This document shows, piece by piece, positions 1 to 5,293 of a stretch of 6,883 nt of DNA. Every line of letters starts with the position of its first letter. Within the stretch, counting starts at the first letter, position 1. Under the pieces are notes generated by a model, which was not told the DNA's origin, did not search any database, and worked only from the letters and a program-made list of their open reading frames with translations. Source of the DNA: Microcaldota archaeon (GTDB lineage: Archaea; Micrarchaeota; Micrarchaeia; Micrarchaeales; CABMGC01); NCBI GenBank assembly GCA_021785375.1, contig JAJYFQ010000037.1, forward strand, positions 1-6,883, written 5' to 3'. Position numbers and translations under genes: made by a program.

Positions 1-491
1 CCGAGCATCTTCCTTGACAGGTCTGCGAGCGCAACGGAGAGGGCCGCTGCCGTTCCTCCGGCCGCCCTTATAGGCCCTGCATAGAGGACTGCGATATAGT
101 TTGTCCCATCCTGATTCTTATGGAGCTCCACCCCCTGCATCCCTTCCGTAGGCGCCACAAGCACGGCATCAGTAAGTATGGCAAGTCCCACCCTCACAGC
201 AAGCGCTATCCTTTTCGACGTCTCCATCTCGAACCTCTGGTTTGTGCACACCTCTCTTGCCATCTCGAACGCAAGCTCCTGCCTCGACTTCGATTCCCCC
301 TTACCCTTTATGATATCAGCGATTCCTTCAAGGCCGATCAGCCCTTCTACCCTGGAACCTAGGTCCGGCGCAGCCTTTATCTCCACAAACGTTTCGGGAT
401 CATAACCTTTCGCCCTTGCCGCAGTAGCTGCAGCGTTCGCTTCGTTGAATCTTTTCGTGAACATCTCAAAATATTCCTCTATCTCCATCAT
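1..491 (-). CDS. polC: DNA polymerase D large subunit DP2 (N-terminal part, cut by window edge)
   Basis: This is the first 163 residues of the catalytic large subunit of the archaeal replicative polymerase PolD, which extends DNA with DP1 as partner. The identifying block is residues 137-157, beginning YAGPIRAAGG, which matches the highly conserved DP2 N-terminal signature (YAGPIR.AGGTA.A). Just before it are TDAVLVAPTEG (108-117) and a DGTNYIAV stretch, also typical. The catalytic double-psi beta-barrel region lies beyond the window. The start is the first of two consecutive ATG codons. It overlaps the DP1 stop as ATGA, so translation is probably coupled, and a partial ribosome binding site (GGTGGG, plus-strand 494-499) sits just upstream inside the DP1 gene. 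The second ATG at 488 is the alternative start. The frame is open to base 1, so the product is truncated by the window edge and not by mutation. Identity is close to certain. Confidence 0.95.
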   Translation of the reverse strand, partial: MMEIEEYFEMFTKRFNEANAAATAARAKGYDPETFVEIKAAPDLGSRVEGLIGLEGIADIIKGKGESKSRQELAFEMAREVCTNQRFEMETSKRIALAVRVGLAILTDAVLVAPTEGMQGVELHKNQDGTNYIAVLYAGPIRAAGGTAAALSVALADLSRKML

Positions 492-2017
492 TGCCCACCA
501 GCGAAGTTGACGGAAGTAAAGGTATGTCTCTTCATTTCATATATCGGCAGCAGGCACGGAGTTGGAATGTGCCCCTGCTTTATCTGGTAGTCTGTTCGTG
601 ACTGCCACGTGCCGCTGTTAACTATCTCCACACCGTGGTAATTTGATATCCCGTTCTTGTGCACATGACCCATATGGAATATGTCTGGAACTTTGTCTAT
701 CACCATGTTGTCCTCCTTGCTCGGCACGAATGAGGTGCTCACGTCATTGCCGTATATGGGAGCGATGTGCCTCCTCTTGAGCAGCTCTATCATCGCCTTC
801 TCCGGCTGCGCGTAGCTCAGGCCGGGGATAGAAGCTATCATCGAGTCTAGCGACTTCCCATGGTAGACGAGGGTATCCATTCCGCTTAGCGTTACGACTG
901 CGGGGTTGGAAAGGAAGTGCACATTATCCTTCTTGAAATCCCCGAGGAGATCTTTCGTCAGCTGCGGCTGCGGCTCAGAAAGCTGGACCGCGTCGTGGTT
1001 GCCGGGCAGCACGAACACATGTATGTAGTCAGGGATTGCATCGATGTAGTTGAAGAGCTCCTGGTACTGCTCGTAGATGTCGAGTATCGCAAGGTCCCTG
1101 TCCTGCCCTGGGTAGATGCCTATGCCGTCGACTACGTCGCCAGCCATCACAATGTACTTTATCTTTCCAGCAAGCTCCTTGTACCTCGCCTCAGCATTCC
1201 CGTTTATCCAATGTACCATGTTCGAGAAGTTCTTCTCCATGAACTTCTTACTGCCTATGTGTATGTCTGACATGAACGCCACTGCGAAATCCTGCTCAAC
1301 CTCCTTCTTCTGCCTTATCGGAACGTCCGGCCACAGCATCTCGTTCGCGATGACGAAAGGGCCCGATATCTTTCCCTTTATCGCGAGGACCTCATCGTTT
1401 ATTATGCTTGCCGCCTTCTCGAAGAGTTCCCGCGAGGCCTGCGACGTCCCGTTCATGAACATCACCTTGACCTCTGCAGTCTCGTCCTCCAGCACGACCA
1501 TTACATTCCCCTTCTTTGTCGTTATCTTGTCCTTGACAAGGCCGACGATGACCACCTCCCTTCCCGCAGTGAAGCTCTTCAGCACTTCCAGGTTCGGGAT
1601 AAGGCCGAAGGCGTCACGCCGCGTGTTCTCTATGAGGGATTTTATCCTCCTCAGTCTGCTCCTGAAATAGTTGACGAAGTCGGTTGCCGTGCCTTCCGTC
1701 CTCTCTATCGGCCTGTTCGACACCTTGTAATCTGCATCATATTCCGCGGCAATCGGCTTGAAGTCTGCAGGCCTAGATACCTCTATCGGAACGGGCACCT
1801 TCTCGACCTTCATCGCCTCTATAATCTTCCTTATCCGCTCCGCATCTACTATGATCAGTGCTGAGTCCGGAGTCTTTTCCCTCTCATCAAGAATCCTGGA
1901 GGCGAGGATGTCGAGGCTTACGCCATTCAACAGCTCAGGCTTGCCATCTCCCGATATCACTACACGCGATTGCGAGAGTACCTTTACTAGCTCCCTTACA
2001 GAATCCTCATCTGCCAT
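488..2017 (-). CDS. polB: DNA polymerase D small subunit DP1 (3'-5' proofreading exonuclease)
   Basis: DP1 supplies the Mre11-like 3'-5' exonuclease of PolD and forms the replicative heterodimer with DP2, encoded immediately downstream. In the 509-residue product, an N-terminal helical region and linker are followed by an OB fold at about 152-229 and a calcineurin-like phosphoesterase domain at about 244-474. All the expected metal and catalytic motifs are present: DIHIGS (D251, H253), GDVVDG (D294), GNHD (N340, H341), YHGKS (H386) and GHVH (H451, H453). Proofreading activity is therefore expected, unlike the eukaryotic B subunits, which have lost these residues. I chose ATG at 2017, which leaves a 28-base gap after the UPF0147 gene. 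A TTG at 2065, 16 codons upstream and overlapping UPF0147 by 20 bases, or a GTG at 2023, are possible. None of the three has a strong ribosome binding site. The stop overlaps the DP2 start. Confidence 0.95.
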   Translation of the reverse strand: MADEDSVRELVKVLSQSRVVISGDGKPELLNGVSLDILASRILDEREKTPDSALIIVDAERIRKIIEAMKVEKVPVPIEVSRPADFKPIAAEYDADYKVSNRPIERTEGTATDFVNYFRSRLRRIKSLIENTRRDAFGLIPNLEVLKSFTAGREVVIVGLVKDKITTKKGNVMVVLEDETAEVKVMFMNGTSQASRELFEKAASIINDEVLAIKGKISGPFVIANEMLWPDVPIRQKKEVEQDFAVAFMSDIHIGSKKFMEKNFSNMVHWINGNAEARYKELAGKIKYIVMAGDVVDGIGIYPGQDRDLAILDIYEQYQELFNYIDAIPDYIHVFVLPGNHDAVQLSEPQPQLTKDLLGDFKKDNVHFLSNPAVVTLSGMDTLVYHGKSLDSMIASIPGLSYAQPEKAMIELLKRRHIAPIYGNDVSTSFVPSKEDNMVIDKVPDIFHMGHVHKNGISNYHGVEIVNSGTWQSRTDYQIKQGHIPTPCLLPIYEMKRHTFTSVNFAGGQ

Positions 2018-2045
2018 GGACACACTGCGCTTTTTGCTATCGCGC

Positions 2046-2315
2046 TCATCCCTTAAGCGCCTCAAGCTTACCCAATATGTTCCATATGACAGTGCGCGCC
2101 TGCGGAGGCAGATTTATGTCGTTGCTTACCTCGTCTATGTTGTATATAGCGCCTGATATCCGCACTGTGTATTCCCCCGGTGCGTTTAGCTTGGCCTTCG
2201 CCTCGCTCACCGCGCTCCTCACGTTCTTCGGAACACTTGTGTCAGCTATGAGCATGTCCATCATCTTGGTGATCTGCTCAATCTCTCCCACTAACTTGCC
2301 ATCGTTGCCTTCCAT
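2046..2315 (-). CDS. UPF0147 family protein
   Basis: This is an 89-residue soluble, acidic, helical protein of the archaeal UPF0147 family, for which I know of no established function. The recognisable family pattern is DTSVPKNVR (residues 25-33) followed by DEVSNDINLPPQART (61-75) and WNILGKLEAL near the C-terminus. Length is normal for the family. The start ATG is strongly supported by a perfect GGTGAT ribosome binding site 3 bases upstream (plus-strand 2319-2324). It is the first gene of a leftward operon with DP1 and DP2, so it is probably co-transcribed with the replicative polymerase. A role near replication or in balancing PolD subunits is only an inference from this position. The family assignment is solid; the function is unknown. 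Confidence 0.9.
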   Translation of the reverse strand: MEGNDGKLVGEIEQITKMMDMLIADTSVPKNVRSAVSEAKAKLNAPGEYTVRISGAIYNIDEVSNDINLPPQARTVIWNILGKLEALKG

Positions 2316-2318
2316 CGC

Positions 2319-2324
2319 ATCACC
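2319..2324 (-). promoter_or_regulatory. Ribosome binding site of the UPF0147 gene
   Basis: The minus strand reads GGTGAT-GCG-ATG. GGTGAT is an exact complement of the usual archaeal 16S rRNA 3' end (AUCACCUCC). It fixes the start at 2315 and implies a leadered transcript. The same arrangement occurs before the M16 peptidase gene. Confidence 0.75.
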
Positions 2325-2397
2325 ACTTACAAAAAGTTTTTATTTGTCTCCCAAATAGGTTTTGGGTCATTTTATGATGAATATAAGATGAAAGAAA

Positions 2398-2407
2398 CTA
2401 TATATAG
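2398..2407. promoter_or_regulatory. Palindromic TATA-like element CTATATATAG
   Basis: This is a perfect 10-base palindrome in an AT-rich setting. Read leftward, with the usual 25-27 base offset, transcription would start near 2376 and give a leader of about 60 bases ahead of UPF0147, compatible with its ribosome binding site. Read rightward, it would start near 2430, ahead of the small frame. A minus-strand TTATATT near 2381 is a competing choice for the PolD operon, giving a leader of about 40 bases. Orientation and use cannot be settled from sequence. Confidence 0.35.
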
Positions 2408-2435
2408 CTTTCCCAGAACGAGAGCCCAGTTAGCG

Positions 2436-2442
2436 TAAATAT
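2436..2442 (+). promoter_or_regulatory. Possible TATA box (TAAATAT) before ATG at 2471
   Basis: The element is centred about 32 bases before an ATG at 2471, the spacing seen for near-leaderless archaeal genes and in front of the gene at 3562. However, the frame from 2471 ends at 2509 after 12 codons. If this is a real promoter, it drives either a short peptide or a frameshifted version of the small frame at 2506-2688. Confidence 0.25.
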
Positions 2443-2505
2443 CAGACAATTTCATACAAATCATGATTAGATGGCAGAGAGAGGGGTTAGGGAAAAGCGG
2501 GAACC

Positions 2506-2688
2506 GTGACAGCGCCTGCACGTGTTGAAGAGTTGGCAAGGAGGTCGGTCCTGACAACTTTGCAGGAACACAGCATAAACGGCAAGACGAGCAGTGCTGA
2601 TTTTGAAAGGCTTGTAGCAGACGAACTCCGCAGGCCGAGGGGGAAGAGCGAACCTGCCCTAAATCTTATCCGTCTTGACTTGGAATGA
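2506..2688 (+). CDS. Possible small hypothetical protein (60 residues), perhaps 5'-broken
   Basis: I do not recognise this frame. It opens with GTG and encodes a charged, soluble, probably helical 60-residue peptide (TSSADFERLVADEL at 29-42, then a basic stretch RRPRGK) with no membrane segment. In its favour, it fills most of a gap between two other genes, its amino acid composition is plausible, and it does not overlap a known gene. Against it, no ribosome binding site stands before the GTG and no TATA box lies at leaderless distance. A better placed ATG at 2471 lies in another frame, which closes at 2507-2509. The in-frame stop upstream is at 2488-2490, so a single indel between about 2488 and 2509 could join the two into a longer product of about 71 residues. 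It is either a small gene with a weak start, a decayed gene, or a chance frame. Confidence 0.35.
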   Translation: MTAPARVEELARRSVLTTLQEHSINGKTSSADFERLVADELRRPRGKSEPALNLIRLDLE

Positions 2689-2733
2689 GCGCACGCCGGT
2701 GATAAATGGGAGGTTCGACAAGAGAGCCAAGGC

Positions 2734-3453
2734 TCAGACCGGCACGGCTCCAATGAAGTAGCCTATCAGGTATCCGGCGCCTCCTGCTGCCATGCCTATT
2801 ATAAGCATCTCGAGTCCGCTCTTCCAGAGGGAGCCTATGGTTACCTTTGCCTCGTAGTAACCGATTACAAATAAGGTTATCGCGCTAAGCACTATCGATG
2901 CAACTATTCCGCCATGAACGCTTCCGGAGAAGAAGAATGGGAGTATTGGGATGATCGAGCCGAAGACTGTGGCCAGCAGGACTACGGAGAAGCTCCGCCT
3001 CGCCTCATTCTTCCCGACCGGAGACAGATTCAGCTCGTGCGCCATCATGAATTCGAGCCAGGCCTTCCTGTTCTTGCAGATCTTTCCAGTCATAAGCTCG
3101 AGTTCTTTGCCCTTGTAGCCCCACCTCTTGAATATGGTCCGCACCTCCTCCCGCTCGGCCTGAGGGATTTCCTCCACCTCGCGCTTCTCCCTCTCCATCT
3201 CCTTGAGATAATGCCTCCTTCTTGCAAGAGTGGAAGTGTAGGCAACCGCTCCCATAGATATGGACTCCGCTCCAAGTGCAGCGAGCGCAGCTACGAAGAC
3301 GATCCTAAGTTCGCTGGTCGCTGCGCTGACTCCGAGGACTATTCCGAGAACGTTAACTAGCCCGTCCTGGCTGCCAAGGATGACGTTCGAGAGCAGCGTT
3401 GGCTCTGCATGCCTTTCACCATCTGTCCTGAACGGGTAGTCTGCCTTTTTCAC
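2734..3453 (-). CDS. VIT1/CCC1 family Fe2+/Mn2+ transporter
   Basis: This is a 239-residue integral membrane protein of the VIT1/CCC1 family, which moves Fe2+ or Mn2+ out of the cytoplasm. With no vacuole in archaea, export across the cell membrane is the likely role. TM1 (about 22-43) carries the conserved DG pair (D30, G31). TM2 (about 50-73) has E63 and M67. A long charged cytosolic helical domain follows (about 80-145), then TM3 (155-175), TM4 (181-200) and TM5 (213-235). The cytosolic domain has E89, E92, E100, E103, M136, M137 and E140, with the spacing I recall for the metal ligands of the eucalyptus VIT1 structure. The start is GTG at 3453, and a TATA box about 26 bases upstream places the transcript start on the codon, so the mRNA is probably leaderless. 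It is a single gene, divergent from the 123-residue orphan at 3562. Which metal it carries cannot be read from sequence. Confidence 0.9.
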   Translation of the reverse strand: MKKADYPFRTDGERHAEPTLLSNVILGSQDGLVNVLGIVLGVSAATSELRIVFVAALAALGAESISMGAVAYTSTLARRRHYLKEMEREKREVEEIPQAEREEVRTIFKRWGYKGKELELMTGKICKNRKAWLEFMMAHELNLSPVGKNEARRSFSVVLLATVFGSIIPILPFFFSGSVHGGIVASIVLSAITLFVIGYYEAKVTIGSLWKSGLEMLIIGMAAGGAGYLIGYFIGAVPV

Positions 3454-3474
3454 ACAAGAAGATGGTTCCCAATC

Positions 3475-3482
3475 TTTATAAA
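3475..3482 (-). promoter_or_regulatory. TATA box for the VIT-family transporter gene
   Basis: The minus strand reads CTTTTATAAAG, centred about 26 bases from the GTG start. That is the canonical archaeal TATA-to-transcript-start distance, so the message would begin at or next to the start codon. Short inverted arms TTCCC (3466-3470) and GGGAA (3488-3492) flank the box. Confidence 0.6.
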
Positions 3483-3524
3483 AGTGAGGGAAGGGAAGCC
3501 TCCGCGAATTCGGAAAAAAGAGGA

Positions 3525-3535
3525 TTTAAATATTA
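3525..3535 (+). promoter_or_regulatory. TATA box for the orphan gene at 3562
   Basis: TTTAAATATTA, preceded by a purine-rich stretch that could act as a BRE, is centred about 32 bases before ATG 3562. The expected transcript start is near 3556, giving a leader of only a few bases. It matches the archaeal TATA consensus well. Confidence 0.6.
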
Positions 3536-3561
3536 TCCAAATCACATGAGTTCTAGATAAC

Positions 3562-3933
3562 ATGGGAAGCATCAGGGTTGGAGACGCAGGCTCGCACAGG
3601 GATAGCGTAGCCGTCTACTCATCGTTGCTTGCAAAAGGGAATGTGGAATACATTGCGGAAAGGCTTGCATATGCCGGAAGCGGCGTTGCTGTGCTCAAGA
3701 ACGCGAAAGCGGCTATAGAATCCCACATAAGGGGCCTCCCCATAACGGAGCAGCAGGAGACCATTGCAAAAATACTCAACGCGCTGATGGATCTTGAAAA
3801 GGATTATGGGGTAGTAGAAGAGCAGTACATCAGGGAGAGGATGGATCGCTTCAAGATCTATCTTTACGTAAGGCTCGGCAACATAATGCTTGACCATGTC
3901 AAGCTAATTCGGGGCAAAACAGGAGGCAACTGA
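3562..3933 (+). CDS. Hypothetical protein, 123 residues
   Basis: I do not recognise this protein. It is soluble, with no signal peptide or membrane segment, and looks almost entirely alpha-helical. After a glycine-rich N-terminus (about residues 1-12), an alanine- and lysine-rich helical segment (13-55) follows. Next come a short turn at RGLPITEQQ (57-65) and two long charged helices (about 66-84 and 86-115), the last rich in aromatic and basic residues (RFKIYLYVRL, 95-104). There are no cysteines and no obvious metal or nucleotide motif. The start at 3562 is supported by a TATA box at near-leaderless distance, and there is no in-frame alternative upstream near the promoter. It is divergent from the metal transporter and its stop lies 5 bases from that of the M16 peptidase. 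Promoter, base composition and fit between neighbours argue that it is a real gene. Its function is unknown. Confidence 0.75.
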   Translation: MGSIRVGDAGSHRDSVAVYSSLLAKGNVEYIAERLAYAGSGVAVLKNAKAAIESHIRGLPITEQQETIAKILNALMDLEKDYGVVEEQYIRERMDRFKIYLYVRLGNIMLDHVKLIRGKTGGN

Positions 3934-3938
3934 GCTAA

Positions 3939-5192
3939 TCATTCAGGCTCGACTATCACGCTGACAGCCCTATTGATCTTTAACAGGTCAGCTGCGGACT
4001 TCCTTACGCTGTCAAGATCCACCTTTGCGATGTTCTCGTTGTACGCCTCCCTGTAGCGGGGTATCCCGTTGACATAGAAAAGCCCGGTCTCTATCACTCT
4101 GTTGAAGGCGTCGTTGTTTCCCGAGTCTGATGCCTTCCAAAGCTTCTCCTTCTCCCTGTCTACCCTCTCATTTGTGACCTCGCCGCCAGCCAGCTTCTCG
4201 ATCTCTTTTGTTGCGAGGTCGAGCACCTCGTTTGCGTTCTTCGGTGACGAGAGCGTCATCGCATACAGCAGGCCTGCGGTCTTGGAAGGCGACATCGTAG
4301 CACCAGCGCCATAAACGAGTCCTTTCTCAAGCCTGAGCTTGTCGAGCAGCATGCTGTTGAGTATATTCATCATGACTCCAGATGAAACGAGCGGAAATTC
4401 ATCGCCCGTTCCCTTCAGTTGCGGAATCTTCATGCCAATTACGGTGGCTGTCTGGGAGATTCCCTTCTTCTTCATCCTCACTGTTTCTGGTTTCTGCGCT
4501 ATCTGTGCGATGGGCAGCTGCACCCTCTCCCTCTTTCCGGAGAATCCGGAAAAGTTCTTTTCAGCGAGTTCGGCGGCGCGCCTTTCTTCCACAGTCCCCC
4601 AGAATATGAGAGCTGCGCCTTCCGGGACGAATTGCTCCCTGTTTACATCGAGCACGTTTTCCCTCATTATCCTATTGATGTCCGCCTCCGTGTGTATCCT
4701 CTCCCTCCCAAGCGGATGGTCTTTGAAAAGTTCCTGCACAAGCCTCATTGTGGCGACCATCCTTGGGTTGTCATTGTACATCGAATATTCTTCCCTGAAC
4801 GGCGTGCGCTCCTTCTCAAGCTCAGCTTCGGGGAATATGGAGTTCCGCACCATATCAGAAACTAGGTTTGTCGCGCGTTCGATATCCTTCGGATGAAAAC
4901 CCATGACGCACGCCATGCTCTCCTGCATGGTGAATGCATTATACATGAAGAACGAGCGCATCTCGTCCCATATCTGCTTCTTTGTCCTCGTCTTTGTGCC
5001 AGAGAAGAAGAGGTGCTCTATGAAATGCGCAACATCTACATCAAACTGCTTCAGCGCGTGCGCCGTCCCATAAGGAAGCACGACTCCAACGCCGACATAG
5101 TTCGGAAGTGGATACCTGCAGTTTATTACTGTTAGAGAATTATCCATCTTCTCCAGCGTTACAGATAATCCAGATTTCCAGGGTGCATCCAT
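3939..5192 (-). CDS. M16 family zinc metallopeptidase (insulinase / processing peptidase type)
   Basis: This is a 417-residue M16 peptidase with the two-domain layout of the short processing-peptidase type. The inverted zinc motif is intact: HFIEH at 56-60 gives H56, catalytic E59 and H60. E135 in FREEYSMYNDNP follows at the expected spacing of about 75 residues as third ligand. NAFT (85-88) matches the family's substrate-edge strand. The C-terminal domain has RLEKGLVYG (287-295), with the conserved R and Y that act on the active site in trans. It should be catalytically active on peptides or unfolded segments. No signal peptide is visible, so it is cytosolic. I chose ATG 5192 because AGGTGAT stands 3 bases before it; a TTG at 5255 would add 21 residues without such support. 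No second M16 gene is adjacent, although related enzymes often come as pairs. Confidence 0.92.
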   Translation of the reverse strand: MDAPWKSGLSVTLEKMDNSLTVINCRYPLPNYVGVGVVLPYGTAHALKQFDVDVAHFIEHLFFSGTKTRTKKQIWDEMRSFFMYNAFTMQESMACVMGFHPKDIERATNLVSDMVRNSIFPEAELEKERTPFREEYSMYNDNPRMVATMRLVQELFKDHPLGRERIHTEADINRIMRENVLDVNREQFVPEGAALIFWGTVEERRAAELAEKNFSGFSGKRERVQLPIAQIAQKPETVRMKKKGISQTATVIGMKIPQLKGTGDEFPLVSSGVMMNILNSMLLDKLRLEKGLVYGAGATMSPSKTAGLLYAMTLSSPKNANEVLDLATKEIEKLAGGEVTNERVDREKEKLWKASDSGNNDAFNRVIETGLFYVNGIPRYREAYNENIAKVDLDSVRKSAADLLKINRAVSVIVEPE

Positions 5193-5195
5193 TGC

Positions 5196-5202
5196 ATCAC
5201 CT
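5196..5202 (-). promoter_or_regulatory. Ribosome binding site of the M16 peptidase gene
   Basis: The minus strand reads AGGTGAT-GCA-ATG, a 7-base match to the anti-Shine-Dalgarno sequence with a 3-base spacer. It decides the start at 5192 over the upstream TTG at 5255, and has the same geometry as the site before UPF0147. Confidence 0.8.
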
Positions 5203-5259
5203 ATAACAAGTTCATTTTCAAGCCTTAATACCTTTCCTACAAGCAAAACACACAAACCC

Positions 5260-5271
5260 TTTTTATTTTAA
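5260..5271. promoter_or_regulatory. AT box TTTTTATTTTAA between divergent M16 and dCTP deaminase genes
   Basis: Rightward, the box is centred about 28 bases before ATG 5294, so the deaminase message would be leaderless. Leftward, it would start a transcript near 5238, giving the M16 gene a leader of about 46 bases that contains its ribosome binding site. It is the only clear TATA-like element in the 101 bases between the two genes, so both may use it. The rightward assignment is the firmer one. Confidence 0.5.
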
Positions 5272-5293
5272 CTACGGAATCATATGTGGTTGG

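Larger units (their letters stand above)
2316..2505. other. AT-rich intergenic region upstream of the PolD operon
   Basis: This region separates the leftward UPF0147-PolD operon from the weak rightward frame at 2506. It is clearly richer in A/T than the genes around it. It contains several TATA-like stretches: a palindromic CTATATATAG at 2398-2407, TTATATT on the minus strand near 2377-2385, and TAAATAT on the plus strand at 2436-2442. It also holds an A5/T5 stretch at 2331-2340. No RNA gene, repeat array or convincing terminator is visible. Confidence 0.5.

Noticed and set aside
120..405. Two short plus-strand frames opposite DP2
   Set aside because: They are shadows of the DP2 coding sequence, with no promoter or recognisable product.
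1116..1670. A long open frame on the plus strand opposite DP1
   Set aside because: It lies wholly antisense to a gene with intact catalytic motifs; its product is serine- and phenylalanine-rich, as expected from the reverse complement of the DP1 codons, and shows no family pattern.
2374..2424. Possible C/D box small RNA, because ATGATGA at 2374-2380 matches a C box
   Set aside because: No CTGA D box lies within the usual 50-70 bases, and no D'/C' pair at proper spacing was found.
2487..2753. An 88-codon minus-strand frame in the gap left of the transporter gene
   Set aside because: It overlaps the end of the transporter gene, has a Ser/Leu/Arg-rich low-quality composition, and lacks a start signal.
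3505..3512. Palindrome CGAATTCG between the divergent promoters
   Set aside because: Only 8 bases, the flanks do not extend the symmetry, and it lies outside both TATA boxes; chance is enough to explain it.
4339..4896. A 185-codon plus-strand frame opposite the M16 peptidase, with another at 4419-4865
   Set aside because: Both are antisense to a conserved gene, have skewed Ser/Phe/Leu or Pro/Arg composition and no independent start signals.
5193..5255. Longer M16 peptidase starting at TTG 5255
   Set aside because: It would bury the strong AGGTGAT site inside the coding region, adds residues with no family match, and the AT box is too close to suit it.
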